Assembly: GCA_016937575.1 (NCBI GenBank)
Contig: JAFHKN010000002.1
Coordinates: forward strand, 3,531,001-3,595,000
From: Roseomonas aeriglobus
Lineage (GTDB): Bacteria; Pseudomonadota; Alphaproteobacteria; Sphingomonadales; Sphingomonadaceae
Length of the DNA stretch: 64,000 nucleotides
Direction of reading: 5' to 3'
Numbering within the stretch: position 1 is the first letter of the stretch; every line of letters begins with the position of its first letter. The translations under genes and the position numbers were made by a program. Of the stretch, positions 35,728-43,940 are shown piece by piece. The notes beneath the pieces were generated by a model. That model saw only the letters and a program-made list of their open reading frames with translations, was not told the origin of the DNA and ran no database searches.

Positions 35728-38004
35728 TCAGTCGAGCTCGACGCCGCGATCGGCCGCCCACTGGGTCAGTGTCGCGCGCATGTCGACCGGCGGGGCGGCA
35801 AGCCACGCGCCCATCTGCGCGACGATCGCGCTGCGATCGAGGCTGCGGATCATCGCCTTGATCGGCCCGACGGCCGCTGGCGTGATCGACAGGCGATCGA
35901 TGCCGAGCCCGATCAGTGCCAGCGCCTCCAGCGGACGGCCGCCCATTTCGCCGCAGACGGCAACCGGCACATTCGCCGCCCGCGCCTGACCCGATACGCG
36001 CGCCAGAAACCGCAGGATGGCCGGGCTGAGCCAGTCGTAGCGGACCGCCAGTTTCGGGTGCGCACGGTCGGCGGCGAACAGGAACTGGGTCAGGTCGTTG
36101 GTGCCGATCGACAGGAAATCGAGCCGGGGCAGCAGCAGGTCGAGCACTTCGGCCAGCGCCGGTACCTCCAGCATCGCGCCGTAGCGGATCTGCGTCGGCA
36201 GCTTCTTGCCGCGATCGGCCAGCCAGCTGCGCTGCGCTTCGAAGATCGCACGCGCCTGATCGAACTCCCACGGTTCGCTGACCATCGGGAACATGACGTT
36301 CAGCGTCCGGCCTGCGCCCGCCTCGATCAGCGCACGGGCCTGCGCTTTCATCAGTCCTTCGCGCTCCAGCGCCAGGCGCAGCGCGCGCCAGCCCATCGCC
36401 GGATTTTCTTCCTCTCCCTCCTCGTCATGGTCGAGATAGGGGAGTGCCTTGTCGCCGCCGATGTCGACGGTCCGGAACACCACCGGTCGATCGCCCGCGG
36501 CGTCCAGCACGTCGCGGTACAGCCGCTGCTGGCGCTCGCGCGCTGGCATGGTCGCGCTGACGAGGAACTGGAATTCGGTGCGGAACAGCCCGATGCCGTC
36601 GGCGCCGGTCAGTTCCAGCGCGGCGACGTCATCGCGCAGGCCGGCGTTGACCATCACGGTAACGCGGTTGCCATCGCGCGTCTCCGGCGCGACGCCCTTC
36701 AGCGCGGCAAAGGCGGCGCGGCGCTTCTGGCCCATCGCCAGCTTGGCCTCGAACGCCTCCTCCATCGCCTGCGTGGGTCGCACGAACAATGTCTCGCTGC
36801 CGACGTCGAGCAACAGCTTGTCGCCCTCTGCCACCAGCCGCTTGATATCCTTCGCGCGTCCCAGCACCGGCACGCCCATCGCCCGCGCGACGATGATGAC
36901 GTGCGCGGTCAGCGATCCTTCTTCCAGCACCACGCCCTTCAGCCGGCGGCGGTCGTATTCGAGCAGCTCGGCGGGGCCCAGATTCTTGGCGATCAGGATC
37001 GTGTCCTCGCGCAAGCCCATCTGCGCTGCAGTGCCGAGCCGCCCAGACACGATCCGGATCAGTCGGTTGGACAGGTCCTCCAGATCGTGCATCCGGTCGC
37101 GCAGCAACGGGTCGTCGATCTGGCGCATCCGCATCCGCGTGCGCTGCTGGACGCGTTCGATCGCGGCCTCGGCGGTCAGCCCGCTGTCGATCGCCTCGTT
37201 GATCCGCCGCGACCAGCCCTCGTCGTACGCGAACATCTTGTACATCTCGAGCACGTCGTCATGCTCGCCGCCGACGCCGAATTCGGCCTGCTGCTGCATC
37301 CGCTCGATCTGGTCGCGCATCTTGTCGAATGCGGTGTAGACGCGTCGCCGCTCGGCCTCGGTATCCTCGGCGACGGTATGTTCGATGACGATGCGCGGCT
37401 GGTGATAGACCGCGACGCCCGCGCCCATGCCCTCGACCAGCTTGAAGCCCTGGATCCGCGCGGTCGCGGTCGACTGGATACGGGTGGTGGCGGCGGCCGA
37501 TTCGTCGATCAGACCGGCATTGGCGATCAGCTCGCTCAGCACCATCGCGACGGTCTGCAGCGCCTCGATCTCGACGTCGGCATAGCGACGTGGTTCGACA
37601 TGCTGGACCGCGAGCACGCCCACCGACCGCTCACGCCGGATGATCGGCACGCCGGCGAAGCTGTGGAACCGGTCCTCGCCCGTCTCGGGCCGATAGGCGA
37701 AGTCGGGGTGCGCCGCCGCCTCGTCCAGGTTCAGCGTCTCGACATTCTGCGCGATAGTGCCGACCAGGCCCTCGCCCAGCGCCAGCGTGGTGACATGGAC
37801 CGCGCTTTCCTCGAGACCATGCGTCGCGAACAGCTCCAGCACGCCTTCGCGCAGCAGGTAGATCGAGCAGACCTCGCTATCGAGCGATTCCGCGATGATA
37901 TCGGCGACCTGATTGAGCTTCGCCTGCGCGCTGGTCCGCGCCGCCATCACGTCGTGCAGGCGGACCAGGATTTCGCGGGCGGAGGCGGCAGCGGACAAGG
38001 GCAT
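35728..38004 (-). CDS. ptsP: Phosphoenolpyruvate-protein phosphotransferase, nitrogen PTS (EI-Ntr)
   Basis: This 758-residue protein starts the PTS-Ntr relay by taking phosphate from PEP and passing it to NPr. The N-terminal GAF domain covers about residues 10-165. The swivelling phosphohistidine domain has His368 in EEGSLTAHVIIVARAMGVP, and the PEP-binding TIM barrel has FRTEFQFL, the catalytic GTNDLTQ region and CGEMGG near the C-terminus. The length and the GAF domain separate it from sugar-type EI. It is the first gene of the minus-strand run with the RodZ-like gene 85 bp downstream. Confidence 0.95.
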   Translation of the reverse strand: MPLSAAASAREILVRLHDVMAARTSAQAKLNQVADIIAESLDSEVCSIYLLREGVLELFATHGLEESAVHVTTLALGEGLVGTIAQNVETLNLDEAAAHPDFAYRPETGEDRFHSFAGVPIIRRERSVGVLAVQHVEPRRYADVEIEALQTVAMVLSELIANAGLIDESAAATTRIQSTATARIQGFKLVEGMGAGVAVYHQPRIVIEHTVAEDTEAERRRVYTAFDKMRDQIERMQQQAEFGVGGEHDDVLEMYKMFAYDEGWSRRINEAIDSGLTAEAAIERVQQRTRMRMRQIDDPLLRDRMHDLEDLSNRLIRIVSGRLGTAAQMGLREDTILIAKNLGPAELLEYDRRRLKGVVLEEGSLTAHVIIVARAMGVPVLGRAKDIKRLVAEGDKLLLDVGSETLFVRPTQAMEEAFEAKLAMGQKRRAAFAALKGVAPETRDGNRVTVMVNAGLRDDVAALELTGADGIGLFRTEFQFLVSATMPARERQQRLYRDVLDAAGDRPVVFRTVDIGGDKALPYLDHDEEGEEENPAMGWRALRLALEREGLMKAQARALIEAGAGRTLNVMFPMVSEPWEFDQARAIFEAQRSWLADRGKKLPTQIRYGAMLEVPALAEVLDLLLPRLDFLSIGTNDLTQFLFAADRAHPKLAVRYDWLSPAILRFLARVSGQARAANVPVAVCGEMGGRPLEALALIGLGIDRLSITPAAVGPIKAMIRSLDRSAIVAQMGAWLAAPPVDMRATLTQWAADRGVELD

Positions 38005-38052
38005 CGCTGTCTCGCTACCAGATCAGATGCGCCCGTGCGAGGGTCGTTGGGT

Positions 38053-38748
38053 TCACCGTGACGCTACGGCAATCCCCGCGCGTCGCGTGACAGGATCCAC
38101 GGTCATCACGCTCATGTCATAGGCCAGCCGCGGGGCGCCCCGTCCCGCCTCCCACGCCGCCAGATCGGCGCGATAGGCGGCATAGCGGATAAAGAAATTG
38201 GTGAAGGGCGCATCGAGCACCGGCAGGCCGAGCGTCGCCAGCCGCTGCAGCTCGTTCGCCGGCGTCGCCGCCGCCTCGCTCGCGATCGTGGCCGCGGCGG
38301 CGCAGAACGCGTCCTGCACGGGCGGCAGCGCGAAATAATTGTAGAGCTTCGTCATCCGCCCATCGAACGCTGCCTGGCCGCCGGCGTCGCGCATCGCGCC
38401 GTCGTGCGCCTTGGCGAGCACCTTGGCGTTCGCGCGAACGAAGCCGTTGTAGGCATCGACCAGAGCCTGATCGTTGCACCGCAGCGCCGCGACGTTCAGC
38501 GCCGCGCGCAAGTGCCAGACGGTCGCCGCCTCGCCGAGCGCCCGGTTGGGCGTGTCGAACGTACCGTCGGCGAGTTGCGCGGGCAGGGTTATGTTCGCAG
38601 CCGCACCGGCCGGCGGCAGTGGCTTCGCTACCGGCACGCTCGCCACGACCGGCGGCGGGGGCGCCGCGACCACGGCCACCGGCGCCTCCTTGCGGGCGCA
38701 TCCACCCAAAACGGCGGCGACAGCCGCCACGCAAACCCTGATACGCAT
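38053..38748 (-). CDS. Lipoprotein, unknown function
   Basis: This 231-residue protein has a lipoprotein signal with lipobox VLGGC (MRIRVCVAAVAAVLGGCARK), followed by a Pro/Val/Ala linker at about 25-55 and a mainly helical region. I do not recognise a domain. Two cysteines in the mature part (RCNDQ and DAFCAAA) might form a disulfide. The helical part has N-Y-FALPPVQDAFCAAA and APFTNFFIRYAAY segments. The ATG at 38748 has GAAGGGCG upstream and is preferred to a GTG at 38751. It lies between the nitronate monooxygenase gene and ptsP on the minus strand. Confidence 0.7.
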   Translation of the reverse strand: MRIRVCVAAVAAVLGGCARKEAPVAVVAAPPPPVVASVPVAKPLPPAGAAANITLPAQLADGTFDTPNRALGEAATVWHLRAALNVAALRCNDQALVDAYNGFVRANAKVLAKAHDGAMRDAGGQAAFDGRMTKLYNYFALPPVQDAFCAAAATIASEAAATPANELQRLATLGLPVLDAPFTNFFIRYAAYRADLAAWEAGRGAPRLAYDMSVMTVDPVTRRAGIAVASR

Positions 38749-38813
38749 CACCGACGCCCTTCTCGCGCCCCCTTGGGGACCAGGATGCGCCGGCGATGGT
38801 TACGATCGGGTTA

Positions 38814-39833
38814 TCAGGCGGCCCGCGCCTCCAGCGCCTGGGCGGCCTCCGCCATCAGCGCGCCCAGGATGTCGGCAAGGGGTTCTTCCTTCGTGACCAT
38901 GCCGACCGACTGGCCGGCCATCAGGCTGCCGTGCTCGACATCGCCGTCGATCACCGCGCGGCGCAGCGCCCCGGCCCAGTAGTGCTCGATCTGCAACTGC
39001 GCCTCGGCCATCGCGACCTTGCCCTCGTCGAGCAGCTGGGCGACTTCGCGCTGCTTGGCGGTGAAGGCCTCGCCGCCGGCGTTCTTCAGCGCGCGGACCG
39101 GGATGACCGGCAGGCGCGGGTCGATCTGGACGCTCGCCACCGCATCGCGGGCCGAGGCGCGGATGAACGCCTTCTTGAAGTTCGGGTGCGCGATGCTTTC
39201 GGTCGCGCACACGAACCGCGTGCCGAGCTGCACGCCGGCGGCCCCCATGTCGAGATAGCCCGCGATCGCCTCGCCGCGGCCGATCCCGCCGGCAACGAAC
39301 ACCGGCAGCTGCTCGGCGAGTTCGGGCAGCATTTCCTGCGCCAGCACGCTGGTCGAGACCGGGCCGATATGGCCACCGGCTTCCATCCCCTCGATCACCA
39401 GCGCATCGACGCCCGATCGCACGAGCTTCTTGGCCAGACTCAGCGCCGGCGCGAAGCAGATGACCTTGGCGCCCGTCGCCTTGATCGCCTCCAGCGACCC
39501 CTTGGGCGGCAGCCCGCCTGCCAGCACGACATGGGTGACGCCGTGGCGGCCGCAGACCTCGATCAGGTCGAATAGCTGCGGGTGCATGGTGATCAGGTTC
39601 ACGCCGAACGGCTTATCCGTCAGCGCCTTCGTCCCGGCGATTTCCGCGTCGAGCAACGCCGGCGTCATCGCCCCGCACGCGATCAGGCCGAAGCCGCCCG
39701 CGTTCGACATGGCGGCGACCAGGTTGCGCTCGCTGACCCATGACATCGCGCCGCACATCACGGCGACCTCGCTGCCCAGAAATTCGCACCCGCGCGCCAT
39801 GCGGCGTGCCAGCCGCTCTTGTCCGATCGTCAT
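38814..39833 (-). CDS. Nitronate monooxygenase family protein
   Basis: This 339-residue FMN-dependent TIM-barrel enzyme matches the 2-nitropropane dioxygenase/nitronate monooxygenase group. MSNAGGFGLIACGAM, EGMEAGGHIGP (with the catalytic His) and VAGGIGRGEAIAGYLDMGAAGVQLGTRFV are conserved FMN-phosphate and active-site segments. Members oxidise nitronates; some paralogues are FabK-like. The ATG at 39833 is chosen over an open frame to 40163 that enters a family C repeat. It is divergent from the APC permease. Confidence 0.88.
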   Translation of the reverse strand: MTIGQERLARRMARGCEFLGSEVAVMCGAMSWVSERNLVAAMSNAGGFGLIACGAMTPALLDAEIAGTKALTDKPFGVNLITMHPQLFDLIEVCGRHGVTHVVLAGGLPPKGSLEAIKATGAKVICFAPALSLAKKLVRSGVDALVIEGMEAGGHIGPVSTSVLAQEMLPELAEQLPVFVAGGIGRGEAIAGYLDMGAAGVQLGTRFVCATESIAHPNFKKAFIRASARDAVASVQIDPRLPVIPVRALKNAGGEAFTAKQREVAQLLDEGKVAMAEAQLQIEHYWAGALRRAVIDGDVEHGSLMAGQSVGMVTKEEPLADILGALMAEAAQALEARAA

Positions 39834-39878
39834 GATTTGCGACCTAGCGAGGTGCGGGGCGGGCGACAACTCCTCCCG

Positions 39879-39956
39879 GTGCTCCCGCGCAGGCGGGAGC
39901 CCAGAGCCACGCAGCGATACCCTTCGAACGCTGGGCTCCCGCCTGCGGGGGAGCAC
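39879..39956. repeat. Dispersed inverted repeat, family C
   Basis: gtgctcccgcgcaggcgggagcccag (39879-39904) and ctgggctcccgcctgcgggggagcac (39931-39956) are inverted with one mismatch around a 26-base loop. The core cgcaggcggg is shared with family A. It lies in the divergent gap between the nitronate monooxygenase and APC permease genes. Confidence 0.85.
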
Positions 39957-39999
39957 GACACGCTTTGTGTCGGCGCCATCGCGCGATAAGGGCGCGACG

Positions 40000-41304
40000 A
40001 TGAGCCTCTCCCCCATCGACACCCCCCTCAAACGCGTCCTCGGCGTGCGCAGCATCGCCGCGGGGTCGTTCAACGGCATCGTCGGGGTCGGCATCTTCGG
40101 CCTGCCCGCACTGATCGCCGGAATCCTCGGCCCCGCTGCAATCCTGGCGTATCTCGTCTGCATCGTGCTGATCGCGCTGGTCGGGCTGTGCCTGGCCGAA
40201 GCGGGGAGCCGCGTGTCGGAGGCGGGCGGCCTCTATGCCTATGCCCGCGCCGCATACGGACCGGTCGTCTCGGGCGTCGCCGGCGTGCTGCTGCTGATCG
40301 CCAATGCCGCCGCATCGAGCGCCGCGCTCGCCCGCCTGCTCGTCGATACGCTGGCGCAAGTCTGGGCGCCTGCCGGAACACCGCTGGTCGCCACGCTGAT
40401 CCTCGGCGGGCTCTACGCGACGCTCGCCATCATCAACATCCGCGGCGTGCGCGAAGGCGCCGGCGCGACGCGGATCTTCGCGATGCTCAAGCTTGTCCCT
40501 CTTCTCATCCTGATCGCGGTGGGCGCCACCATGATCCGCCCGGTCAATTTGCACTGGACGGTCACGCCCAGCCTGGAAACGATCGGCCACGCCTCGGTCC
40601 TCCTCATCTTCGCCTTCGTCGGCGTCGAAACGGGGCTGGGCACTGGCGGTGAGGCGCGCGACCCGGCACGGACGATCCCACGCGCGATTCTGCTCGCGCT
40701 CGCGACGGTCGCGGCGCTCTACATCGGGTTGCAGGTCGTCGCGCAGGGCGTGCTGGGCCCCGCGCTCGCCACGTCGTCGACCCCGCTGGTCGCGGTCGCC
40801 GTGGCGATCTTCGGCGCGCCCGCCGCCGGCGCGATGGTCGCGCTGACGCTCGTGTCGGGCACCGGCTATCTCGTCGCCGACATGCTCTCCAGCCCGCGCA
40901 CCGCCTTCACGCTGGCCGGCGCCGGGCAACTGCCGCACGCGCTGACGCGGATCCACCCGCGCTACGCCACCCCCAGCGTCGCGATCCTCGCCTACAGCGC
41001 GCTCGCCTTCCTGCTCGCGGCGTCGGGCAGCTTCAAGCAGCTCGTGCTGCTCATCAGTTCGGGCACGCTGATCCTCTACCTGATCTGTTGTCTGGGTGTC
41101 CTCCGCCTGCGCACGCGCGGCGTCGCCATGGCCGGCGAACCCTTCCGCGCCCCCGGCGGCGCGCTCGTCCCCCTCGCCGCCGCCGCGCTGATCGTCGCGC
41201 TGCTGTCGACCCTCGCTTGGGCCGAAACCGCCGCGGCGCTCGGCCTGGTCGCGGTGTCGGCCGCGATCTACGCGCTGATCGACCACCGTCGGCGGCGCGG
41301 CTGA
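40000..41304 (+). CDS. APC family amino-acid permease
   Basis: This is a 434-residue membrane transporter with about 12 hydrophobic helices. GSFNGIVGVGIFGLPALIAG is the typical first helix of amino acid/polyamine/organocation (APC) permeases, and EAGSRVSEAGGLYAYARAAYG matches the conserved loop after helix 2. The substrate cannot be assigned. The ATG at 40000 is the first in-frame ATG outside the repeat. The stop overlaps the start of the YjbQ-family gene (TGATG), so the pair is coupled. Confidence 0.9.
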   Translation: MSLSPIDTPLKRVLGVRSIAAGSFNGIVGVGIFGLPALIAGILGPAAILAYLVCIVLIALVGLCLAEAGSRVSEAGGLYAYARAAYGPVVSGVAGVLLLIANAAASSAALARLLVDTLAQVWAPAGTPLVATLILGGLYATLAIINIRGVREGAGATRIFAMLKLVPLLILIAVGATMIRPVNLHWTVTPSLETIGHASVLLIFAFVGVETGLGTGGEARDPARTIPRAILLALATVAALYIGLQVVAQGVLGPALATSSTPLVAVAVAIFGAPAAGAMVALTLVSGTGYLVADMLSSPRTAFTLAGAGQLPHALTRIHPRYATPSVAILAYSALAFLLAASGSFKQLVLLISSGTLILYLICCLGVLRLRTRGVAMAGEPFRAPGGALVPLAAAALIVALLSTLAWAETAAALGLVAVSAAIYALIDHRRRRG

Positions 41305-41720
41305 TGCGCCAGGCAAGCCACGAACTGGTCGTGTCGACGCCCGGCCAGGGCCTGCACGAGATCACGCGAGACGTCGTCGCCTGGGTCGCGAGCACTGGCA
41401 TCGCCACCGGCCTGCTGACCCTATTTGTCCGCCACACCAGCTGCTCGCTGCTGATCCAGGAAAACGCCGCCCCCGCCGCCCGCCGCGACCTCGAGCGCTA
41501 TTTCGCCAGACTCGCGCCCGAATCGCGGGGGTACGAACACGACGACGAAGGCCCCGACGACATGCCCGCCCACCTGCGCGCCGCGCTGACCGCGGTCAGC
41601 CTGTCGATTCCGGTCATGGAAGGCCGCCCGGCGCTGGGGACATGGCAGGGGGTGTATCTCTTCGAGCACCGCACCTCGCCGCATCGGCGGCGGGTTGCGC
41701 TGCATGTGATAGGGGCGTGA
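41304..41720 (+). CDS. YjbQ family protein (UPF0047)
   Basis: This 138-residue protein has the conserved FVRHTSCSLLIQEN motif and the ALGTWQGVYLFEHR segment near the C-terminus of the secondary thiamine-phosphate synthase-like fold. A weak thiamine phosphate synthase activity has been reported for the family, but the real role is unknown. HTSCSL and HDDEGPDDMPAHL supply likely metal or phosphate ligands. It starts within the stop of the APC permease gene and is translated with it. Confidence 0.9.
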   Translation: MRQASHELVVSTPGQGLHEITRDVVAWVASTGIATGLLTLFVRHTSCSLLIQENAAPAARRDLERYFARLAPESRGYEHDDEGPDDMPAHLRAALTAVSLSIPVMEGRPALGTWQGVYLFEHRTSPHRRRVALHVIGA

Positions 41721-41811
41721 GGTATCCGCTTGTGGGCGGGAGCCAGAACGCCCGCGTTGTTGGAATTGAGCAACCCTTAATGTATGGGCTGTTGATGCGA
41801 GAAGGTGCGCA

Positions 41812-42288
41812 ATGGGCCTCGTAGGTACGACCGGCTTAGCCGCTGCCATAATTGCTGCAATAGCCAGCAGTCCGAGCATGGCCTGCTATATTGTACCCGG
41901 ATCGAAGCCGCTAACAGACGAGCGGTATGATGAAATTAATCGTGCAAATTCCGCTAAGCTGACAGAGCTTTTTGAAGCAAAGATTATTAAAGATAAATCA
42001 TCAGAAGGTTGGCGATTACAAGTCGGCCGGGTGTTTGCCGGTTCACTGAAGTACGGTGACGTGATAAGGGGTTATCCGAAAGGGGATACCTGCAATCCCG
42101 AGTTGCCGAAGAGTGGCGACGAAGGGTTGATCTGGGTTGGATGGGGCCCCGACGGCCCAAGTTTTCATTCCGATTTCGTCAAAGAAGCTGGCGTACGATC
42201 CTTAAAACGCATAGGATTGCTACCTGGCGACTATATCATGCCGTCTATTCGTAAGTTTCTTCCGCCTGAGCTGCCAAGGATTAGATAA
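41812..42288 (+). CDS. AT-richer secreted orphan protein
   Basis: This is a 158-residue protein that I do not recognise. A signal peptide (GTTGLAAAIIAAIASSPSMA, cleavage near residue 24) is followed by Cys-Tyr-Ile-Val and one further cysteine (GDTCNPE). The mature part is mixed, with KLTELFEAKIIKDKSS and GRVFAGSLKYGDVIRGYP. The codons are clearly AT-richer (AAA, ATT, GAA common) than in the flanking genes, and the nearby gap is also AT-rich. That suggests recent transfer or a locally different history. GAAGG lies upstream of the ATG. Confidence 0.72.
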   Translation: MGLVGTTGLAAAIIAAIASSPSMACYIVPGSKPLTDERYDEINRANSAKLTELFEAKIIKDKSSEGWRLQVGRVFAGSLKYGDVIRGYPKGDTCNPELPKSGDEGLIWVGWGPDGPSFHSDFVKEAGVRSLKRIGLLPGDYIMPSIRKFLPPELPRIR

Positions 42289-42456
42289 CGACGCGCGAAT
42301 AAATACTCGCGGTTGTCGGCTATTGCCCGGAAGTACGATGTCCGCTTTTTTTTTGGCGGAAACGGGCCCTCTGATGGATACCCATCCGCCACACCTCGCC
42401 CGCAAAAAATCCAACAGCCATTTCCTACATCGCGCAAATCTGATCCATCCTGCTGG

Positions 42457-43284
42457 ATGACGCAGACGCCTTCATGCCCGCCTGCTGCCACCGGCCTTCC
42501 CGTGGCGGTCCCTTCCACTGCGCTCGACGCCGATGGCCGATCGCGCGACGATTACGACTGGGTGCCGGTGCGCCGCATGCCCCGCAACGACGGCTGGAGC
42601 CACGAACGCCAGCGTAGCTTCATCGAGGCGCTGGCCGATTGCGGCTCGGTGCTGGAGGCCGCGCGTCAGGTCGGCATGTCGGCCAGCGGCGCGTATCGCC
42701 TACGCCGCTCGCCTGGCGGAGAGGCGTTTGCCGCCGCCTGGGATGCGGCGATCCATCAGGCCGCGCTGCATCTGGTCGATGTCGCCTTCGACCGCGCGAT
42801 TCACGGCAGCGACGAGCCCGTGTTCGACAAGGAGGGTCGCCGTATCGGGCGGCGGATGCGGCAGAACGACCGGCTGCTGATGTTCCTGCTGCGCGCCCAC
42901 CTGCCCGATCGCTACGCCCATGCCCATCGCGGCGAACGGCCCGAGGCATTGCCGATCCCGCCGGTCACTCCGGTTGCGCAGGCGCTGACCGCACTCGCCC
43001 CGCCGATGCCCGACGCGCCCGAAGCGCTGATGGCACCCGGCGACCTCGCCTGTGCGCTCGACCTGGCCGATCTCTACCCGGATCGCATGCCGCCCGCCGT
43101 CGCCAACCGCGAGGGGCGCGCCGACCATGACGAATGCGCGGACATGGCCTCGCTCGGGGCGGATTTCGAGGAGAAGCTGGAAGTGGCCAAACGGGCGGCC
43201 GCGCCGGCGCCGGTGACGATGCACTGGGCGGAGGACGCCCACGACCGCGACGATGACGACGGCGAAAACGGCGCTTTGGTGTGA
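42457..43284 (+). CDS. HTH protein similar to phage terminase small subunits
   Basis: This is a 275-residue protein. Residues about 35-115 contain a helix-turn-helix-like region (WSHERQRSFIEALADCG, then LEAARQVGMSASGAYRLRRS), which resembles the DNA-recognition part of terminase small subunits. An alpha-helical block that includes DRAIHGSDEPVFDKEGRRIGRRMRQNDRLLMFLLRAHLP follows. The C-terminus is acidic and ends with DDDDGENG. No phage genes surround it, so it is probably a domesticated regulator or a sphingomonad orphan. The ATG at 42457 is chosen over an upstream start in the AT-rich gap. Confidence 0.7.
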   Translation: MTQTPSCPPAATGLPVAVPSTALDADGRSRDDYDWVPVRRMPRNDGWSHERQRSFIEALADCGSVLEAARQVGMSASGAYRLRRSPGGEAFAAAWDAAIHQAALHLVDVAFDRAIHGSDEPVFDKEGRRIGRRMRQNDRLLMFLLRAHLPDRYAHAHRGERPEALPIPPVTPVAQALTALAPPMPDAPEALMAPGDLACALDLADLYPDRMPPAVANREGRADHDECADMASLGADFEEKLEVAKRAAAPAPVTMHWAEDAHDRDDDDGENGALV

Positions 43285-43298
43285 ACTTCGTGACCTTC

Positions 43299-43329
43299 GC
43301 CCCCTCCCCAGCACCGGCCGGGAGGGGGC
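43299..43329. terminator. Hairpin in the convergent HTH-protein/ppiB gap
   Basis: gccccctccc and gggagggggc are exact inverted copies around an 11-base loop. No T run is present. It lies between convergent genes and could serve both as a weak terminator, or be another repeat remnant. Confidence 0.5.
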
Positions 43330-43337
43330 GGTGTCGC

Positions 43338-43784
43338 TTATTCGGCGCGGGCGGAGACGATCTTGCCCGGCTTCGCGGGCGGCTCGCCCTTCGGCAGCGC
43401 GTCGACGGCGTCCATGCCCTCGATCACTTCGCCCCAGACGGTGTACTGCCCGTCGAGGAACGTCGCGTCGTCCAGGCAGATGAAGAACTGCGAATTGGCG
43501 CTGTTCGGGTCCATCGTGCGCGCCATCGAGCAGACACCGCGGACGTGCGGTTCGCGGCTGAATTCGGCCTTCAGGTCAGGGAGCTTCGACCCGCCGGTGC
43601 CGCGGCCGGTGGGGTCGCCGCCCTGCGCCATGAAGCCGTCGATGACGCGGTGGAAGACGACGCCGTCGTAGAAGCCGTCGTTGGCGAGCGTCGTGATCCG
43701 CTCAACGTGGCCCGGCGCCAGATCGGGGCGCAGACGGATCGTCACGTCGCCGGTGTCCAGCGTCATATTGAGGGTGTCGGCCAT
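43338..43784 (-). CDS. ppiB: Peptidyl-prolyl cis-trans isomerase, cyclophilin type (cytoplasmic)
   Basis: This 148-residue cyclophilin catalyses proline isomerisation. Conserved segments are FHRVIDGFMAQGGDPTGRGTGG, NSQFFICLDDATFLDGQYTVWG and the C-terminal EGMDAVDALPKG. The active-site Arg lies in FHR. No signal peptide is present, so it acts in the cytoplasm. It is convergent with the HTH gene and divergent from mgtE. A second, exported cyclophilin is encoded at 45937-46536. Confidence 0.94.
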   Translation of the reverse strand: MADTLNMTLDTGDVTIRLRPDLAPGHVERITTLANDGFYDGVVFHRVIDGFMAQGGDPTGRGTGGSKLPDLKAEFSREPHVRGVCSMARTMDPNSANSQFFICLDDATFLDGQYTVWGEVIEGMDAVDALPKGEPPAKPGKIVSARAE

Positions 43785-43940
43785 GGAATGTCTCCAAAAA
43801 ATCGGTCAAATTGGGCAACGCCCTAGGCGGGTCGCGGACGCGTGGCAATGATAAGCGGCCGCGCGGATTTTTCCTGACAAAGCCCGCTCGGCGCGGCTAA
43901 GCGCTACAGGGTTCAGCAGGATTTGGCCGGGAGGGCGGGG

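Noticed and set aside
35641-38061. An 806-codon plus-strand frame opposite ptsP.
   Set aside because: It mirrors the ptsP reading frame, has no domain and is biased in composition. The minus-strand PtsP motifs are unambiguous.
42457-43284. A prophage around the terminase-like gene.
   Set aside because: No capsid, portal, integrase or lysis genes occur on either side, only housekeeping genes.
43785-43940. Possible magnesium riboswitch before mgtE.
   Set aside because: No conserved M-box helices could be recognised by eye in the 156-bp leader. Only an RNA covariance search could decide.
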